Counted from the first letter of the stretch, positions 25,665-36,660 are shown. The stretch is DNA of 64,000 bases from Valencia hispanica (GCA_963556495.2 OY747710.1:36911000-36974999); one strand, 5' to 3'. Translations and numbers: made by a program. The notes: generated from the sequence alone by a model not told the origin.

Positions 25665-25982
25665 GTAATTTTTTATTTATTTATTTAAAAAGAGATACAA
25701 TGCATATTAATGAACATTTTTACAAATGTAAATATGCCAGATTATAGCCTTAGGCTAATTTACATCTGTAGACCTCCTGGCAGGTTGGTGTTATACATAT
25801 GATGATAAAAATATGCAAAGACATTGTGTACAGAGAGCATAACGAGGGGCAGGGATAAGAACAATGATCACATCATGTTACAAAAGACAATAGCAACAAA
25901 CAAGAAACATTATAAAATTGGAAACATGACTATATTGCACAAACAACAGTTTCACATATACCGTAGCTGTCTTAAGATGGCA
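25665..25982 (-). mobile_element. LINE-B, 3' end with A-rich tail
   Basis: Minus-strand sequence ends in AAATAAATAAATAAAAAA at 25665-25690, the look of a LINE 3' tail. It leads from the LINE body interrupted at 25983-26871. The link to LINE-B rests on strand, position and the 13-bp repeat around the insert. Confidence 0.5.
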
Positions 25983-25995
25983 ATGACCCATATTG

Positions 25996-26858
25996 CACCG
26001 TTCAACATTGCACCGAGCGCTATCACACTAACCCCTATTGCACTACACCCCTAATGTACTGGCTCCTGACACATTTTCAATACACACTCCCTTTTGGACA
26101 TATCCTCTATTTGTAATCCACAAATTCTATCTCCCTGTACACCAACTGCTGCACCTCCAACCACCAGTCTGTCAAACTAATTAAGTTTGCAGATGACACC
26201 ACCGTTATTGGACTCGTCTCGGACGGGGATGAGTCTGCCTACAGAGCAGAGGCTGAACGTCTGGAGTCCTGGTGCAGCCGCAACAACCTGGTGCTGAACG
26301 CCCAGAAGACAGTGGAGATTATTGTGGACTTTAGGAAGCACACAGCCCCACTCCCCCCCATCGTCCTGACTGACACCCCCATCACCACTGTGGACTCATT
26401 CCGCTTCCTGGGTACCACCATCACCCAGGACCTCAAGTGGGAGCCCACCATCACCTCCGTCATAAAGAAGGCCCAGCAGAGGATGTACTTCCTGAGGCAG
26501 CTGAAGAAATTCAACCTGCCAACACGGACTATGATGCAGTTCTACACTGCAATCATCGAGTCCATCCTCACCATCAGGGACAGAGACTGCAGCGTGTTGT
26601 GCGCTCTGCTGAGAAGGTGATTGGCTGCAGACTCCCATCTCTAGAGGACCTGTACACCTCCAGGACACTTGGGCGTGCAGGTCGGATCACAGACGACCCT
26701 TCTCACCCTGGACACAGACTGTTTGACCTGCTCCCCTCAGGCAGGAGGCTCCGGTCCATTCGGACCAGAACCTCTTGCCATAAGAACAGTTTCTTCCCAT
26801 CTGCTGTTGGACTAATGAACAATAACCCTAAGACTGTACCCACCACCTGCTCAGTTAC
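25996..26858 (+). mobile_element. Rex1-like LINE fragment inserted in LINE-B
   Basis: Encodes the end of the reverse transcriptase: KFADDTTVIGLVSDGDE with the catalytic DD, the thumb region LNAQKTVEIIVDFRK, then RMYFLRQLKKFNLP, with frameshifts near 26570. Flanked by the 13-bp direct repeat ATGACCCATATTG (25983-25995 and 26859-26871), which reads as a target-site duplication. Heavily 5'-truncated. Confidence 0.75.
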
Positions 26859-26871
26859 ATGACCCATATTG

Positions 26872-28023
26872 TGGTTTTTTGCACCTGTCTGATTGTGGAA
26901 TATTATTCCAGAAACTCACTCCCCGATATGATAGGACGTTCTGTGAAAAGGAGGTTCGCCTAAATGCTACTTCACAATCACCTCTCACAGTGGCTCGCGT
27001 CACACGAGACCCAGCAGTACCGCTAGAATTTTGTTTAATAAAATCATTCAATGACGGAGGTGCAAGATAATGTATAACCTTATAGATTAAACAGGCTGAT
27101 TTAAATAATTTGAAATTATCAAAATTTAAAAGCTTAGATTTATCTAAAATTTGACAGTGATGATATGACAAAGGTTTCTTGTCTAATACTTTCAGTGCTG
27201 ATTTGTAGCATACTTCGATTGCCCTAATAGACGCATGACTTGAATAGGACTAACTTGTAATACAGTACTCAATATGAGCCAGTATCATAGAGTGCAAGAA
27301 TGTAATTGCTGCTCTGTCCGTCAATGATGCACGAATATATCTAAAATTCCACATATTAACATTTACAGTTTTTACAACTTTTTTAACATGTTTTTTAAAA
27401 GATAATTTTGAATCTATTAGTACTGCCAAATACTTGAATTCCTCGAAATTAATCAATTCTTGTCCATCCAAGGAAACTTTTACTGAGGCCACGGTTGTTT
27501 TAGGTTTGCTAAAAAACATTGAGACAGTTTTTTTAACATTTAGGGAGAGACATGAATCATTCAGCCATTTTGTAAATCATTTAAAGCTAATGAAAGCTGA
27601 TGGGCTGCTTCGTCTGCACTTTTAGCTTGTGTAAAAATCACTGTATCATCTGCCCACATAGGGCAAGTTATTTACATAAAGGGAGAATAGCAGGGGACCT
27701 AATGTTGATCCCTGTGGAATACCTTATTTATAGAAAAGATGGGGTGATTTACTATTCTTTATTTGCACACATTGTCTTCTATCTGATAGATATGACTGTA
27801 TCCATTTAATGGTTTGATTACTAAAGTTAAATGTTGACAATCTAGATAAGAGCTTACGGTGATTCAGTGTCAAACGCACGCTTAAAGTCAACAAAAACAG
27901 CTGCAACGAAACTGTTTTTGTCTAAATAAGACTACCCTTTCTCAACAAAAAAAAAACAGACAGCCGTTTTAGTTGAGTGAAGAGATCGAAATCCGAATTG
28001 CATAGGGTGCGGACCCGGTTTGG
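26872..28023 (-). mobile_element. LINE-B, reverse-transcriptase C-terminal half (pseudogene)
   Basis: Minus-strand pieces in several frames: FGFRSLHSTKTAV (about 27990), FVDFKRAFDT (about 27880), GIPQGSTLGPLLFSLYVNN (about 27690), VSLDGQELINFEEFKYLA (about 27470) and RGVSFWNNIPQSDR (about 26905). These are RT motifs of a non-LTR element. The order continues with 32563-33157 and 36035-36660 toward the 5' end. Clade not assigned; I/Jockey-like is possible. Many stops. Confidence 0.78.
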
Positions 28024-28740
28024 ACTAGGGATGGGCATAATTAATCGACGATCGATTAATTGATCATTAAGAATTTCATCGATAAAATTTTTTTTACCGA
28101 TTAACAATTGTGTATCACAGCGACGTCTGTCCCCTCACAGCAGGTGATCTCAGCGCTGCAGGTCAGACGTGAAAGAAGCCTGGTGACCGTCAGTCTGCTC
28201 ACCAGGCTGCTTTCGCTTCTGACCCCAGCGCATGTTAACATGCTCATCTTTCTCAACAAAAATCAGTAGACTGGTGCTAAAGTTATATATAAGTGACGGT
28301 TTCTTTTTTTTTGGTCTTTTTTACTCTGTTAATGAGCCTAATTCATTGTTAGGTAGACTGATCTCTCTCATCCTCTTTCTCGACCTATATGTATTATATA
28401 TTTTTTAAATTAAGTTATTGTTTAACATGACTTTTTTTTGTTTTGTTTTTTTTTTGGAGAAGAAAAAAAATATGAGCGTCAGTTTTGGCTCTGCTGCTTA
28501 TAGCGCATATTTTCTTTGTGCAACTACCATGAATTAGCTGCCACAAGAGGTGTCCCACTTCTAATGAAGATCTCAATGAGGAAACACGCTATTTTTCTAT
28601 TCTCACTGCATTTTAATATGGCCTATTAACACTGAATTTTAATATAAAAATATTAATGATTAATCGAAAATCGATCGTTAATTCAGTAATAGTTAGCAAC
28701 CCACTTTTCTGCTGTCTTTAAGAAGATAGGATATATGCTA
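28024..28740. mobile_element. hAT-like non-autonomous element, one end only
   Basis: Begins CTAGGGATGGGCATAATTAA, a start typical of hAT-like MITEs, and carries repeated TTAATCGA/TCGATTAA motifs near both ends. The right end is not cleanly defined; the L2 3' tail starts at 28741. No coding sequence. It interrupts LINE-B. Confidence 0.45.
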
Positions 28741-31700
28741 ATTCAATTCAATTCAGTTTATTTATATAGCGCCAATTCACAACAGATGTCATCTGAAGGC
28801 ACTTAACAAGAAGTCATTTCAATACATTTATACAAACATTCCAATCAGTTAAAAAGTTTCCTATTTAAGAAATCCCAGCAGATTGTGTCAGTCATTGGCG
28901 TGAGGTTGGGCAGACTTTCGAAACACAGCAATCCTTCAGCAATGCCTCATACGGAGCAAGCATGTAGCGACGGTGGAGAGGAAAAACTTCCCTTTAACAG
29001 GAAGAAACCTCCAACAGAACCAGGCTCAGTAGGAGCGGCCATCTGTCACGACCGTCTGGGGGTTTGAGAAGACAGAGCAGAGACACAGAAGGAACAGAAG
29101 ATCTTACATAAGAGAACTTTCTATGTTACAGAAAGTAAAAAGTTGATAACAGGACACAGTGGATGTTCAGCCACTGGGAGCATCATCCCAGTCGATGCCC
29201 CCCGTCCAGCAGGGCATTGCAGCCAAGCAGGATACCAGACCAGGTATTTCTTTTATGGAGAGAAAAACACCCAGAGAACACAAAGTTAACAGTCGAAATA
29301 GCAGAAGAACTGTAATACAACTGGAGAGTCGTAGTAGAAAAGGAAGTAGCAGAGTGAAAAAAATTGGTCAGTCTGTCCTCCAGCAGTCTAAGCCTATAGC
29401 AGCATAACTACAGAGCTAGCTCAGGATGACCTAAGCCACTCTAACTATAAGCTTTATCAAAAAGGAAAGTTTTAAGCCTGGCCTTAAAAGTAAACAGAGT
29501 GTCTGCCTCATGGACTAAAGCTGGGAGCTGGTTCCACAGGAGAGGAGCCTGATAACTAAAAGATCTGCCTCCCATTCTACTTTTAGAAATCCTAGGAACT
29601 ACAAGTAAACCTGCAGTCTGAGAGCGAAGTGCTCTGTTGGGAACATATGAAACAATTAGATCTCTGATGTATGATGGAGCTTGATTATTAAGGGCTTTGT
29701 ATGCAAGATGAAGGATATTAAATTCTTTTCTGGATTTAACAGGGAGCCAATGAAGGGAAGCTAAAACAGGAGAAATGTGATCTCTCTTTTTAATATTCAT
29801 CAGAACTCTTGCTGCCGCATTTTGGATCAACTGAAGGCTTTTAATGGCATTTTGTGGACTACCTGATAGTAAAGAATTACAGTAGTCCAGCGTTGAGGTA
29901 ACAAATGCATGGACTAGTTTCTCAGCATCACTCCTGGACAGGATGTTTCTAATTTTAGCAATATTCCGGAGGTGAAAAAAAGAAATCCTAGAAACCTGTT
30001 TAATATGGGATTTAAATGTCAAGTCTTGGTCAAAAATAACGCAGAGGTTCTTTACGTTATTACTGGGGGCCAATTTAATGCCAACCAGATGAAGTGATTG
30101 ACTAATCAGTTTCTGTTTTACAACTTCTGGTCCAAAGACAGCAACTTCTGTCTGGTCAGAATTTAAAAGCAAAAAGTTTAGGGTCATCCATGTTTTTATG
30201 TCTTCCAGACATGCCTGTAATCTACCTAACTGACTGGGTTCATCAGGATTTATGGATAAATATAGTTGTGTATCATCAGCATAGCTGTGGAAATTTATCC
30301 CATGCTGTCTAATGATTCTACCAATTGGAAGCATATATCTGGTGAAAAGAATTGGTCCAAGCACAGAACCCTGTGGAACTCCACAAGTAACCCTTGAGAG
30401 TGAAGATTGATCATTTAGATGAACAAACTGGAATCTGTCAGACAAATATGATTTAAACCAGCCTAGTGCTGTTCCTTTGATCCCTGCAACATGTTCAAGC
30501 CTTTCTAAGAGAATATTATGATCGACTGTGTCGAAAGCAGCACTGAGATCTAACAAAACCAGAACAGACACAAGTCCATTATCTGAGGCCATGACAATAT
30601 CATTAGTAACCTTCACCAGTGCTGTTTCAGTGCTATGATGAGCTCTAAAACCTGACTGAAACTCTTCAAACAGCTCGTTACTGTTTAGATGTTCACAGAC
30701 TTGATTAGCAACAATTTTCTCAAGGACTTTGGATAAGAAAGGAAGGTTAGATATAGGTCTGTAATTCACTAAGTCATCTTGATCAAGGGAAGGTTTCTTG
30801 AGTAAAGGTTTAATTTCAGCTATTTTAAATTCCTGTGGTACGTATCCATTTACTAAGGATAGATTCATCATATCCAAAATGGGGCCAGGAACCAAATGGA
30901 ACACTTCTTTAAATAATTTTGTTGGGATTGGGTCCAACATACAAGTTGAAGGTTTAGATGAGGCTAATATTTTTGATAATTCCGAAAGCTCGACTGAATC
31001 AAAACAGCCTAACAAAAAAGGAGATTCTACAGTTCTTTCCGATGCTGCCTCATTTACTGAGGAAGAAGTAATCATGTTTGGGAGGATGCCAATGATTTTA
31101 TTTTTAAATAGAATTAATTTTATCTATGAAGAATCCCATAAAGTCATCACTGCTAAGAGCTGGGGTAATAGTTGGCTCAACAGAGCTATGACTCTGTGTA
31201 AGTTTGGCAACTGTACTAAAAAGAAACCTAGGATTGTTTTTATTTGCCTCTATTATTTATGAAAAATATGCTGTTCTAGCTTGTCGAAAGGTCTTTTTAT
31301 ACAGCAGTAGACTGTTATTCCAGGTTAAATAGGAATCCTCTAGGTGTGTAGAGCGCCATTTTCTCTCCAACTTCCTAGTATTCTGCTTTAAAGTATGCAA
31401 CTCTGCGTTAAACCAAGGAGTCAGCTTCCTATGGCTAGCCACTTTCTTTTCAAGGGGGCTACACTATCTAATGCCAAACGCAATGAGGACGTAACGCTGT
31501 GAACCAGACCATCAACTTCTGAAGAGTTAGAGATAGAATTGCTGCCATCCACTGTGTTACTCTGAGACACTGAGGAAAGTAAGAGTGGAACAGATTCTTT
31601 AAAAATTGTTACAGCATTGTCTGATAAAGCTCTACTATAATTAAATTTTCTTTCAGATTTAAGATGGTCAGTGAAAGTAAATTCAAAAGTTATCAAGAAG

Positions 31701-32562
31701 TGGTTAGACAGGACCGGGTTATGTGGGTGGACTGTTATTTCCTCACACTCAATACCGTATGTCAGTACAAGGTCCAACGTGTGTTTGCCCGAGTGGGTCG
31801 ATCCCTGTACTTTTTGAGTAAAGCCAATTGAGTCTAAAATAGCACTAAAGGCTGCATTTAGGCTATGACTTTCAGTATCCACATGAATATTGAAGTCCCC
31901 CACTATAATGACCCTATCAGTATTTAATACTAAATCAGATAAAAAATGTGAGATCTGATCCAAAAATTGAGAGTAAGGCCCTGGTGGACGATACAAAACC
32001 ACAAAGTAAATCAGAACGAAAAAGGGTTGCAACTCCTCCTCCTCGCCCAGTATTTCTACGAATGTTAAAATTTAAATGACTGGAAGGAGTTGACTCAATT
32101 ATACTGACATAATCCTCCTGCTGCAACCAGGTTTCTGTGAGACAAAGGAAATCAATGTGATTATCACAAATCAAGTCATTTACTAACAAAGTATTTGAGG
32201 AGAGAGATCTTATGTTTAATAAACCACATTTAATAGATTTATTTTTCTGTTCAGTCAAAGTCGTATTTATCTTTATGAGATTTCCATAATTTGCTTTTGT
32301 TGGCTTAATTTTTAATCCATTTAATTTTAGCTGTGGGCAAGACACTGTTTCTATGGGTGGGTAACAGTACAGAAGCAGCAGAGAGGTGGGTTAAACTACG
32401 ACTCTGCTTCTTGGTCTGGACCCTGGGTTGTCAGTGTTTTGGAGGACTAATAAATTCGGCCATATTCCTAGAAAGAAGAACTGCTCCATCCAAAGTGGGA
32501 TGGATGGCGTCTCTCCGGATCAGACCAGGTTTTCCCCAAAATGTTCGCCAGTTATCAATGTA
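28741..32562 (-). mobile_element. L2-type LINE, 3.8 kb, nearly full ORF2 (copy 2)
   Basis: Minus strand. Order from the 5' end: the tail of an SGNH-esterase domain (IDNWRTFWGKPGLIRRDAIH, about 32555-32495), the endonuclease (32345-31421, GDFNIHVD and the SNHFLI region) in two overlapping frames, a linker (31442-31257), then an uninterrupted 544-codon frame (31075-29441). That frame has all main RT motifs: NYRPISNLPF, GFRAHHSTETALVKV, LDLSAAFDTVDHN, GVPQGSVLGP and YADDTQLY with the catalytic DD. The 3' UTR ends in GCGCTATATAAATAAACTGA. Only the front half is frameshifted, so this is a young copy. It sits in LINE-B. Confidence 0.92.
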
Positions 32563-33157
32563 GCCCTAATCGGTCGATAATTAGCAGGCTCTGATTTATC
32601 ACCCGATTTATAAATCGGTATGACTTTTGCCACCTTCCAACTCTGAGGAACAACTGCCTGCGCAAATGATAAATTAAGAAGATGGGTCATTGGTACCAAG
32701 ATACAAGATTTATAATACTTCAAAAAATTGGTGTCAAATCCATGCTCATCCCTTGCTTTAAAACTTTTCAAATTAGAGATGATGTTTTCCACTTCATTTT
32801 TTGTAATTTTTTTAAGTTTTAAATTTTGTTCAGCGGTATCCGAGTCAAAGTTGATATTATCGAGATTTTGCTGAGATATACAAGAATTTGAAAACTGTTG
32901 TGCAATTTCATCTATAATAATTTGGAAAAACTCATTAAATTTGGTTGCTAGGCTGAGTGGTTCTGTCACCAATTCATTGGCAAATCTAAGTTCAAGATCT
33001 TTATCAATATTAACCTTGTTTTTTGCCAAGAAGTTTATAAATTGTTTCCCAAATTAGCTTACAGTTTCCTTTGGCATCATTAATTACAATCATAAAAAAG
33101 TTTGCTTTTGCCATTCTCAAGGTTTGTATGACTTTATTTCTTGCAGCTACAAAAGAG
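32563..33157 (-). mobile_element. LINE-B, reverse-transcriptase N-terminal part
   Basis: A minus-strand frame of about 169 codons shows the lead-in to RT (NEVENIISNLKSFKARDEHG and VPQSWKVAKVIPIYKSGDK, ending NYRPI) at 33029-32563. It stops at the point where RT continues at 28023, on the other side of the L2 block. Upstream sequence to 33157 (ARNKVIQTLRMAKANFF) is the endonuclease-RT linker. Confidence 0.8.
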
Positions 33158-33200
33158 AAAGTATAGACCACTAGCTGTCAAAATGCAAATGAGCTGTCAA
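33158..33200. repeat. Left terminal inverted repeat
   Basis: 43 bases identical to the complement of 35992-36034. It contains GCTGTCAA twice and the octamer ATGCAAAT. The outermost AAAGTATA may be target rather than element. Confidence 0.95.
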
Positions 33201-33276
33201 GATAGGCCACATCCCTTCCGGTTGCCGCGTCCAACTGTCAAAATAGGCCACACACCCTTCCGGTTGTCACGCCCAC
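33194..33276 (+). repeat. Subterminal tandem repeat, two units of about 41 bp
   Basis: Units 33194-33234 and 33235-33276 both begin CTGTCAA(G/A)ATAGGCCACA and share CCCTTCCGGTTG. The first overlaps the inner end of the left terminal repeat. No equivalent lies at the right end, where the polymerase coding sequence runs into the terminal repeat. Confidence 0.85.
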
Positions 33277-33509
33277 GTATTTTATTATATTCCTAACTTT
33301 TACCTGCGCTTTATCATAGATCGTGATCGAAGCACGGAGCTGTCTGCAATTTGATCTCAGCGGATCTGCCCAACGCCCGCCTTGCCGCTCCGGTTAGCTC
33401 TGAGACTGTCTGGAGCATTCTCCAGCTTGTATATTGTCTGACTGAATATTTTTTCATGTCCACTTTTTTTTGATCGTATGTTTAAATAACGCAACATCAA
33501 CCAGTCACT

Positions 33510-35995
33510 ATGAATGTCTCACAGGAGCTATATAGTCCTCAACCTTCTAGTCAGGAAGATGAAGAATTTCAGATCAATTTACGTGACGAATTCAATAATA
33601 GAGATCCGACACAACTTTGTACGGCCTGAGGGTGATCATCCGTGTCCGTATGAATTTCATAATCGCATAATGAATATGCTCAGGGGTTTATCAGACCGGG
33701 TGGCACCGCTGGTTAACACTAACGATATTTCGCAGATAGAGGTTAATGGACCCGGCGTGTCTCGCAGCGTGCCTTTCTCTGTCGATGAAGAGGGGAGTAA
33801 TGTCATGCAGCAGTTCGAAATGTTTTTAGATGATCTGATGCAATCCAATGCCGAAATAGCCTCAACAGAGCGTTTGGAGTTTGCAATTCAAACAGTGCGT
33901 GATCTTAGCGGGGGAGCTAGACGAAAAGCTGAAATGTCTCTCGATTGTGAGCTGATACATAAGAAGAGACGGCGCCTATATATTGTGAACAATGATCGAG
34001 ATGATAAACTGTGTTTTGCTATTAGCTTAGCCTGTGTTGCAGACCCTAGCCTCGGCTCCGATGCAGCTATACAGCTCGGTAGAGTACAGAGTGCAGGCCT
34101 TTCAGAACACCACCCCCCGCCCCCCTCTGATCAGGCGATATCCACAAATTTGAGAAGTTGTTGAACAGAAAAATAGTTGTTTTTATCAGAAGTGAGGGAG
34201 AGAGAGCTCTAGGGAAGATTCAGACCGACTCTGAGGACCGAAGCAGGACTGTTTATCTATTGCACTTCCGAGACCATTGCTACGGGATCAAAAACTTTAA
34301 GGGTTTTATAGGGGCTCGGGATATTTGCCACTACTGTTTCGATCCTATAGGGCATAAATACAATCATGTATGCAAAGGTTAGTGCCAGACATGTTACGAT
34401 AAAGTACCTGAGCTAAAACCCAGGGTGCGTGTGATGGTCAGTCATTGTGATCATGTCCCAACTGTGGGTTAAACTATAACCAGAGTCTCACAACAGGCAA
34501 GAAGCATGTGTGTCAAGCGAAGAAGTGTAGGATTTGTGGGGTTAAGCTTGACAAGGACCAGCCAGCATCAGACCATAAATGTTATATCCAGACATGTTCT
34601 GTCGATACTGAAATAAGTGAGAAGGTTTTTGTTTTTTTTACGATATTGAAACTTTCCCTGGTGCGCAGGGTGAGCATGTTCCTTTTCTGATCTGTTCAAA
34701 GTCCACATCTGGTGAGGAGTGGTCAGCCTACGGCAGTGATTGTATTCGAGTTTATTTGTGAAATCAGGAGGCCCCGTCAGAATCACACTTGTGTAGCCCA
34801 TAATGCTAGAGCTTTTTATTCCTACCTTGTTCTGAATGCAATGACAGAGATGGGTTTAAATCCTGACATCATTATGCAAGGGTGTAAAATTCTGAGCATC
34901 ACCGATCCTGATTACGGTTTGAGATTCATTGACAGCCTATCTTTCCTTGCCATGAAGCTTAGTAAAATGCCTGAAGCCCTCGGTTTTCCTGACCATAACA
35001 AGGGCTATTTCCCACACCGTTTCTCATCCTCTGACAATCTGAGCTATGCAGGTTCTTACCCGCTGCCATCATTTTACGGTGTTGAGCGAATGAATCGTGC
35101 TGAGCAGGAGGAATTCTATACATGGTACGCTGAGGTTAGCAAGGGCGTGTTTTACTTTAAAAAGGAGGCTCTCTTTTACTGTAAGAATGATGTGGAGATA
35201 CTCCTACAAGGATGTACAAGGTTTCGTCAGGAATTTTTTAACGACAGTCAGATTGACCCTTTTAACAGGATCACCATTGCAAGTGCTTGTATGAAAGTGT
35301 TTCAAAGTAATCATCTGAAGGCGAACACTCTCGCTGTTCCTTCACCGACAGACTACAGCGAAATCTTTTCCACAGCTTCCATTGAGTGGTTGGAATATGT
35401 TGCACATACAAGGAATGTTGGAATACAGCATGCTCTAAGGGGTGGTGAGAAAAAGATTGGATCATACTTTTTAGACGGTTACCTGGAGGTAGGGGAGCGT
35501 AAAATAGGGTTTGTGTTCCATGGCTGTGAGCATCATGGCTGCAGCACCTGTCGCTATCCGACAGCTGATAGTCCATTGACCAATGTGCCTTATAGGCAGC
35601 TCTACGCTGCGACCATGGAGAGGGAGCATGTGCTGAGGACTGTGTACGGTATAGAGCTCGAGGTGATGTGGGAACATGTGTGGGAAGAAACGAAGAAGAG
35701 TAACGCTGATGTGAAGCAGTTTATGATGACCTACCAGGCTCCTGCACCACTTACCCCCCCTGAAGCGCTTTTTGGAGGGCGTACATGTGGAGTCAGGTTG
35801 AGGTACTCTGCAGCCCCCGGTGAGCAGGTTCTTTACCTGGACGTGTGCACATGTGCATTGGAGAACAATCAGACACATAGTTGCACTGACACTGAGAGAG
35901 CCTTAACAGGTGTATGGGTTTCTGAAGAGGTTAAAGAAGCCCTTTCACACGGCTACAGAATCGATCAGATAATTGAGGGGCATGGCCTGTTTTGA
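33510..35995 (+). pseudogene. Protein-primed family-B DNA polymerase, Maverick/Polinton-like, palm deleted
   Basis: A likely start codon is at 33510; the reading frame shifts near 33600, about 34135, about 34450, about 34640 and about 34760, with a stop at 34381. In order: N-terminal region (to about 34165); a viral-type zinc-ribbon stretch with paired Cys (about 34310-34600, e.g. HVCQAKKCRICGVKL); the exonuclease domain with Exo I as YDIETF (about 34645), Exo II region HNARAFYSY (about 34800; relatives have Phe-Asp) and Exo III as YCKNDVEIL (about 35180); then the conserved FHGCEHHGCSTC and MWEHVWEE segment. Palm motif A should start at LYLDV (about 35832) but the sequence jumps straight to the later TGVWVSEEVKEALSHGYRI block. 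Motifs B and C are absent. The stop TGA at 35993-35995 belongs to the right terminal repeat. It cannot make an active polymerase. Confidence 0.85.
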
Positions 35996-36034
35996 CAGCT
36001 CATTTGCATTTTGACAGCTAGTGGTCTATACTTT
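35992..36034. repeat. Right terminal inverted repeat
   Basis: Complement of 33158-33200 without mismatch. It provides the stop codon of the polymerase fragment. Confidence 0.95.
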
Positions 36035-36660
36035 ATCTTACAAAGTTTAATTGATCAGTAGTTAATCCAGATTGTAGTGATTTTTTTAAAATTAGTTTGT
36101 CTCTGAGTCCAATAAGATGTTTACACTCTATTAATCCAAGGCAAGGAATGAACTCGTTTCTTTAAATAACTCTCCTTCTGAAACGGAGACAAAATCTCTT
36201 TGCTAGAGGAATACAGTAAATCACAGAATTTATCAGAATCATCACAGGATATGCTAGACCAGTCATAATTATTCAGTGCTGCAGCTAAACGTTGTTCTTG
36301 ATTCTTTGGAATAAATATTTGTTTTGTATTAATACTTTTACTGACATTTCTCAGTCGTTTTTTTTGTCAACTTTCTAGAGAAAAAAATAGCATTATGATC
36401 AGACAAGCCTGTCAAAAAATTGTTTTTATCATTCTATCTGGTTTGTTAGAAAACACCAGGTCTATTAGAGTTCTAGATCGAATTGTTGTTCAAGTGGGAT
36501 CACTGATCATTTGTGTTAATCCAAAGTTATATGTAATTTCTGTCACTTTTATTATCCGAGTTTATGTTTAAGTCTCCCACTAGGATAACCTCATTACTGA
36601 AGTCACAGTAATGTAGAAGTGCCCTAAATTGATCATAAAACTCTATTGTGTCCTTAAAGT
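36035..36660 (-). mobile_element. LINE-B, endonuclease part (5'-truncated end)
   Basis: Minus-strand pieces show an apurinic-type endonuclease: VILVGDLNINSD (about 36580) and SDHNAIFFSRKLTKK (about 36390), then linker sequence toward 36035. The copy is truncated at about 36660. It continues at 33157 on the far side of the polymerase element. Confidence 0.75.

Larger units (their letters stand above)
33158..36034 (+). mobile_element. 2.9-kb element with 43-bp terminal inverted repeats carrying a family-B DNA polymerase pseudogene
   Basis: Perfect 43-bp inverted repeats at 33158-33200 and 35992-36034 (outer part TATAGACCACTAGCTGTCAA) bound a segment almost entirely occupied by a decayed DNA polymerase gene. 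No integrase, transposase, packaging ATPase, protease or capsid sequence is present. It splits the LINE-B endonuclease-RT linker, which resumes on both sides. Maverick/Polinton (adintovirus) elements carry such a polymerase among about ten genes over 15-20 kb, so I read this as an internal-deletion, non-autonomous derivative. Polintons typically start AG, end CT and duplicate 6 bp. AG/CT ends can be placed at 33165 and 36027, but the neighbouring six bases are inverted rather than direct copies, so the mobilising enzyme is uncertain. Confidence 0.85.

Noticed and set aside
26437..26862. 141-codon + strand frame in the Rex1-like fragment
   Set aside because: Mostly the reverse-transcriptase region read in a shifted frame; only its last part follows the real LINE frame.
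30798..31262. 154-codon + strand frame
   Set aside because: Antisense of the L2 copy 2 linker and RT region.
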